Shown: piece after piece, positions 5,119 to 7,208 of the stretch
Position numbering within the stretch: the first letter of the stretch is position 1
Layout of the letters: each line of letters begins with the position of its first letter
NCBI GenBank assembly: GCA_913054445.1
Contig: CAJXIK010000100.1
Coordinates: 1 to 7,208 of the forward strand
From: an uncultured Bermanella sp.
GTDB taxonomy: Bacteria; Pseudomonadota; Gammaproteobacteria; Pseudomonadales; Oceanobacteraceae
DNA: 7,208 bases
Direction of reading: 5' to 3'
Made by a program: the position numbers and the translations under genes
The notes under the pieces: model-generated
Databases searched by the model: none
Told to the model about the DNA's origin: nothing
What the model saw: the letters and a program-made list of their open reading frames with translations, nothing else

Positions 5119-7146
5119 ATGCGACACAAAATAATTAAGCAGCTGCTCACCACGCTGGCTGCCTTGCTCTGCGTTGCCGCCTTTGCCATGGGTGCTGATC
5201 ACTCGGCCCCAGACGAGCAGCCCTTCGCGGCGGAAGACTTCGACATTCCGGTGGTACTGACTGCCTCACGCTTACGACAATCGCAATTGGATGCACCCGC
5301 CTCGGTCACGGTAATCGACAGCCACATCATTGCCGCCCTGGGCTTTAAAGATATCGAAGATATTTTTCGGCTGGTGCCGGGAATGTTAGTGGGTTACCAC
5401 AGTGGCTTTGGTAATAAGGCCCCTGCGGTGAGTTATCACGGCACCCAAGCCGCCGAACACAGGCGCTTACAGGTGCTCATCGATGGTCATTCGGTCTTTA
5501 AACCTGGGCTGGCGCGGGTGGAGTGGAACGATATCCCTTTGGCCATCGAAGACATAGAGCGCATCGAGATTATTCGCGGCCCCAACTCGGCCAGCTATGG
5601 TGCCAACTCTTACCTAGGCACCATTAACATTATCACTAAGCATCCACAGGACAGCGAGGGCATAACCTTAAAAGTGCGCAGCGGCAGCCTAGGGGTAGCA
5701 GATCAATATGTAAATTATTCAACCAGCGTGGGCAACACCCGCGTGCGCTGGACCCTAGCCCATAAACAAGACAGCGGCTTCGATACCCTAGCCGAGGGCA
5801 TCCGCGACAACCGAGACACTATAAATTCCCGCCATAGCTGGCTGCGCACCTTTACCCAATTAGATGCGCAGACGAGCATGGAATGGCAGGCGGGCTTTAA
5901 AACCGGTACTAACTTGCAGCGCCAACTGCATGATGACGAGCTAAAATATAATAGCGAGGAAGACATAGATGCCGAGGACACCTTCATTTGGCATAAATTA
6001 AATTACGAATCTTCGGCCTCGCAGTTTTCTCATTTACAAGTGTATAGCCACAAATTCATACGCACCCAAGAGTGGCATGCCTGCCTGCTCGATGAAAATA
6101 AAGAGGCATTGTTTTGTGGCGACCTTAATAAAAACCTGGATGAACACAAGTCTGAAATTGAGCTGCAACACACCTCGATATGGAGTAACCAGTTAAGAAC
6201 CGTTGCCGGCATGCGCCTGCGTCTAGATGAATTTAAATCCGAAACCTACAACGGCGGTCGCAGTGACAACCTTAACGCAAGCCTATTTAGCAACATTGAA
6301 TACACCTTTGCGCAGAACTACACCGCGAATATTGGAGCCATGTATGAGGATGATGAACTCAACGGCCCGTTTTTTTCACCGCGTGTCGCCTTAAATATAT
6401 CATTAACGCCATTACAGACCCTCAGGTTCATTTATTCACAGGCCATACGTGCCCCAGATTTATTTGAACAAGATGGCCAGCTCATTTTTATCATGCGTAA
6501 TGTAGACGGCACGGCTAACTCAATCTCTTTACCGTTCGGTGAAGCCGCCAGCGATATACTCGCCAGTGAGAAAATTTACAGCAAAGAAATCAGCTATTTT
6601 GCCGTGCTTCCATCCTTAGCTACGCAGATCGATATTAAGTTATTTCATGAAGCGTTAAGCAGCTTAATCTCGGAGAGCCTCAACCATGCCCAACCCCTCA
6701 GTAACGACAATCGCTTAGTCATGCAGGGCATCGAAGGACAAGTCACCGTAAACTGGGACGCTGCCAATAAAATAATGCTGTCTGCCGCCTACATAGACAC
6801 AGACAATGATTTCTTGGGAAATAATGAAAATAAAAACCTTGAAGTGCGGCTGTCGGCCGATCGCAGCGGTTCGTTAAGCTGGATGCACAGCTTCCAGCAA
6901 GGCAGCCAGTTTTCCAGCACCCTCTATCATGTGGAAAACTGGAACAAGCAAGAGAACGATGGACACGGCTTTACCTTCTCAAGGCTCGATCTATACCTAG
7001 CCCATGACTTTGCGCTGGATCAGAAATATCATTTAAACCTTAGCGCGACACTGCAATACCGTATAGATGATGGGCCTCTCCTCTACCCGAAGAATACTTA
7101 TGACGATAAAACACACGTTTATGTCAGCGCCGAGTTAGCGTTTTAA
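5119..7146 (+). CDS. TonB-dependent outer-membrane receptor, substrate unknown
   Basis: This is a 675-residue outer-membrane active transporter that imports a ligand using energy from the TonB-ExbB-ExbD complex. Residues 1-25 form a signal peptide: basic MRHKIIK, a hydrophobic core, and probable cleavage near AMG-AD. The plug domain spans about 43-175: VVLTASR start, DIFRLVPGM, VLIDGHSV, IERIEIIRGPNSASYGANSYLGTINIITK. It ends in YLGTINI rather than the common GGVINI, as in a plug subgroup of unassigned substrate. The rest is a 22-strand-type beta-barrel with alternating residues, ending in AELAF; the terminal Phe is the usual BamA recognition signature. C322 and C333 may form a disulfide in an extracellular loop. 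A clear TonB box is not obvious; the segment before VVLTASR (about 40-46) is the likeliest place. The length is typical of the smaller vitamin/metal receptors. An in-frame stop at 5098-5100 makes ATG 5119 the earliest possible start, yet no good ribosome binding site precedes it. The neighbours do not reveal the substrate. Confidence 0.93.
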   Translation: MRHKIIKQLLTTLAALLCVAAFAMGADHSAPDEQPFAAEDFDIPVVLTASRLRQSQLDAPASVTVIDSHIIAALGFKDIEDIFRLVPGMLVGYHSGFGNKAPAVSYHGTQAAEHRRLQVLIDGHSVFKPGLARVEWNDIPLAIEDIERIEIIRGPNSASYGANSYLGTINIITKHPQDSEGITLKVRSGSLGVADQYVNYSTSVGNTRVRWTLAHKQDSGFDTLAEGIRDNRDTINSRHSWLRTFTQLDAQTSMEWQAGFKTGTNLQRQLHDDELKYNSEEDIDAEDTFIWHKLNYESSASQFSHLQVYSHKFIRTQEWHACLLDENKEALFCGDLNKNLDEHKSEIELQHTSIWSNQLRTVAGMRLRLDEFKSETYNGGRSDNLNASLFSNIEYTFAQNYTANIGAMYEDDELNGPFFSPRVALNISLTPLQTLRFIYSQAIRAPDLFEQDGQLIFIMRNVDGTANSISLPFGEAASDILASEKIYSKEISYFAVLPSLATQIDIKLFHEALSSLISESLNHAQPLSNDNRLVMQGIEGQVTVNWDAANKIMLSAAYIDTDNDFLGNNENKNLEVRLSADRSGSLSWMHSFQQGSQFSSTLYHVENWNKQENDGHGFTFSRLDLYLAHDFALDQKYHLNLSATLQYRIDDGPLLYPKNTYDDKTHVYVSAELAF

Positions 7147-7156
7147 GTTATCTCAG

Positions 7157-7181
7157 GGTCGGCCACAGGGTGGCCTCCTAC
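7157..7181 (-). repeat. REP-like palindromic element downstream of the receptor gene
   Basis: Read on the minus strand, this begins GTAGGAG and runs into a palindrome: GGCCAC, loop CCT, GTGGCC, then GACC. The plus-strand arms are 7161-7166 and 7170-7175, a perfect 6-bp GC-rich stem with a three-base loop. A GTAG head followed by a short imperfect hairpin is the signature of REP elements mobilised by RAYT (TnpA-REP) transposases in Pseudomonas and other gammaproteobacteria. It sits 10 bases after the receptor stop, a typical REP location. It may also help end transcription, but no T-tract follows the stem on the plus strand (the nearest is TTTATTTA at 7193-7200). A single copy is visible, so repetition in the genome is inferred. 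Confidence 0.55.
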
Positions 7182-7208
7182 AAAGTGGCTGGTTTATTTA
7201 ATGACCTC

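Noticed and set aside
5119..5175. Lipoprotein signal at C19-region of the receptor
   Set aside because: The cysteine (C18) is preceded by Ala-Leu-Leu rather than a Leu-Ala/Ser-Gly/Ala lipobox, and a normal signal-peptidase site lies a few residues later.
7161..7200. Rho-independent terminator of the receptor gene
   Set aside because: The hairpin is strong but the T-rich bases begin about 17 bases after the stem rather than directly behind it, so a REP-like element is the better reading.

Overview
The window carries four complete protein genes from what looks like a gram-negative bacterium, most likely a marine or otherwise salt-adapted gammaproteobacterium. The evidence is an outer-membrane TonB-dependent receptor with a C-terminal Phe signature, a large CPA1-type Na+/H+ antiporter, sigma70-like promoter elements, and a REP-like GTAG-plus-palindrome element of the kind best known from Pseudomonas and relatives. 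The taxonomic call is inference; there is no rRNA or marker gene here.

Layout. Bases 1-193 hold no gene but contain a good sigma70 promoter (120-148) and a perfect 7-bp inverted repeat at the predicted transcription start. They lead into a two-gene (+) operon. The first gene (194-1408) encodes a 404-residue cysteine-free protein with three divergent copies of a 60-70 residue helical repeat. The second (1419-2417, 10 bp later) encodes a 332-residue protein of an uncharacterised conserved type whose C-terminal end is reminiscent of the FIST sensory fold. The operon's stop codon directly abuts, with zero bases between, the stop codon of the convergent (-) antiporter gene (2418-4868). The antiporter has intact CPA1 transport motifs and a C-terminal cyclic-nucleotide-binding-like domain that has lost its key ligand residues. 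A 250-bp divergent intergenic region (4869-5118) separates it from the (+) TonB-dependent receptor gene (5119-7146), which is followed by a REP-like hairpin (7157-7181).

Functionally, the antiporter extrudes cations in exchange for protons at the inner membrane. The receptor imports an unidentified substrate across the outer membrane using TonB energy. The first two genes are probably co-expressed and form the least understood part of the window: an N-terminal region laid out like the N-terminus of ISL3-type transposases but without cysteines or a DDE domain, followed by tandem repeats, and paired with a possible sensor-like protein. No mobile element, CRISPR array, tRNA or rRNA was found.
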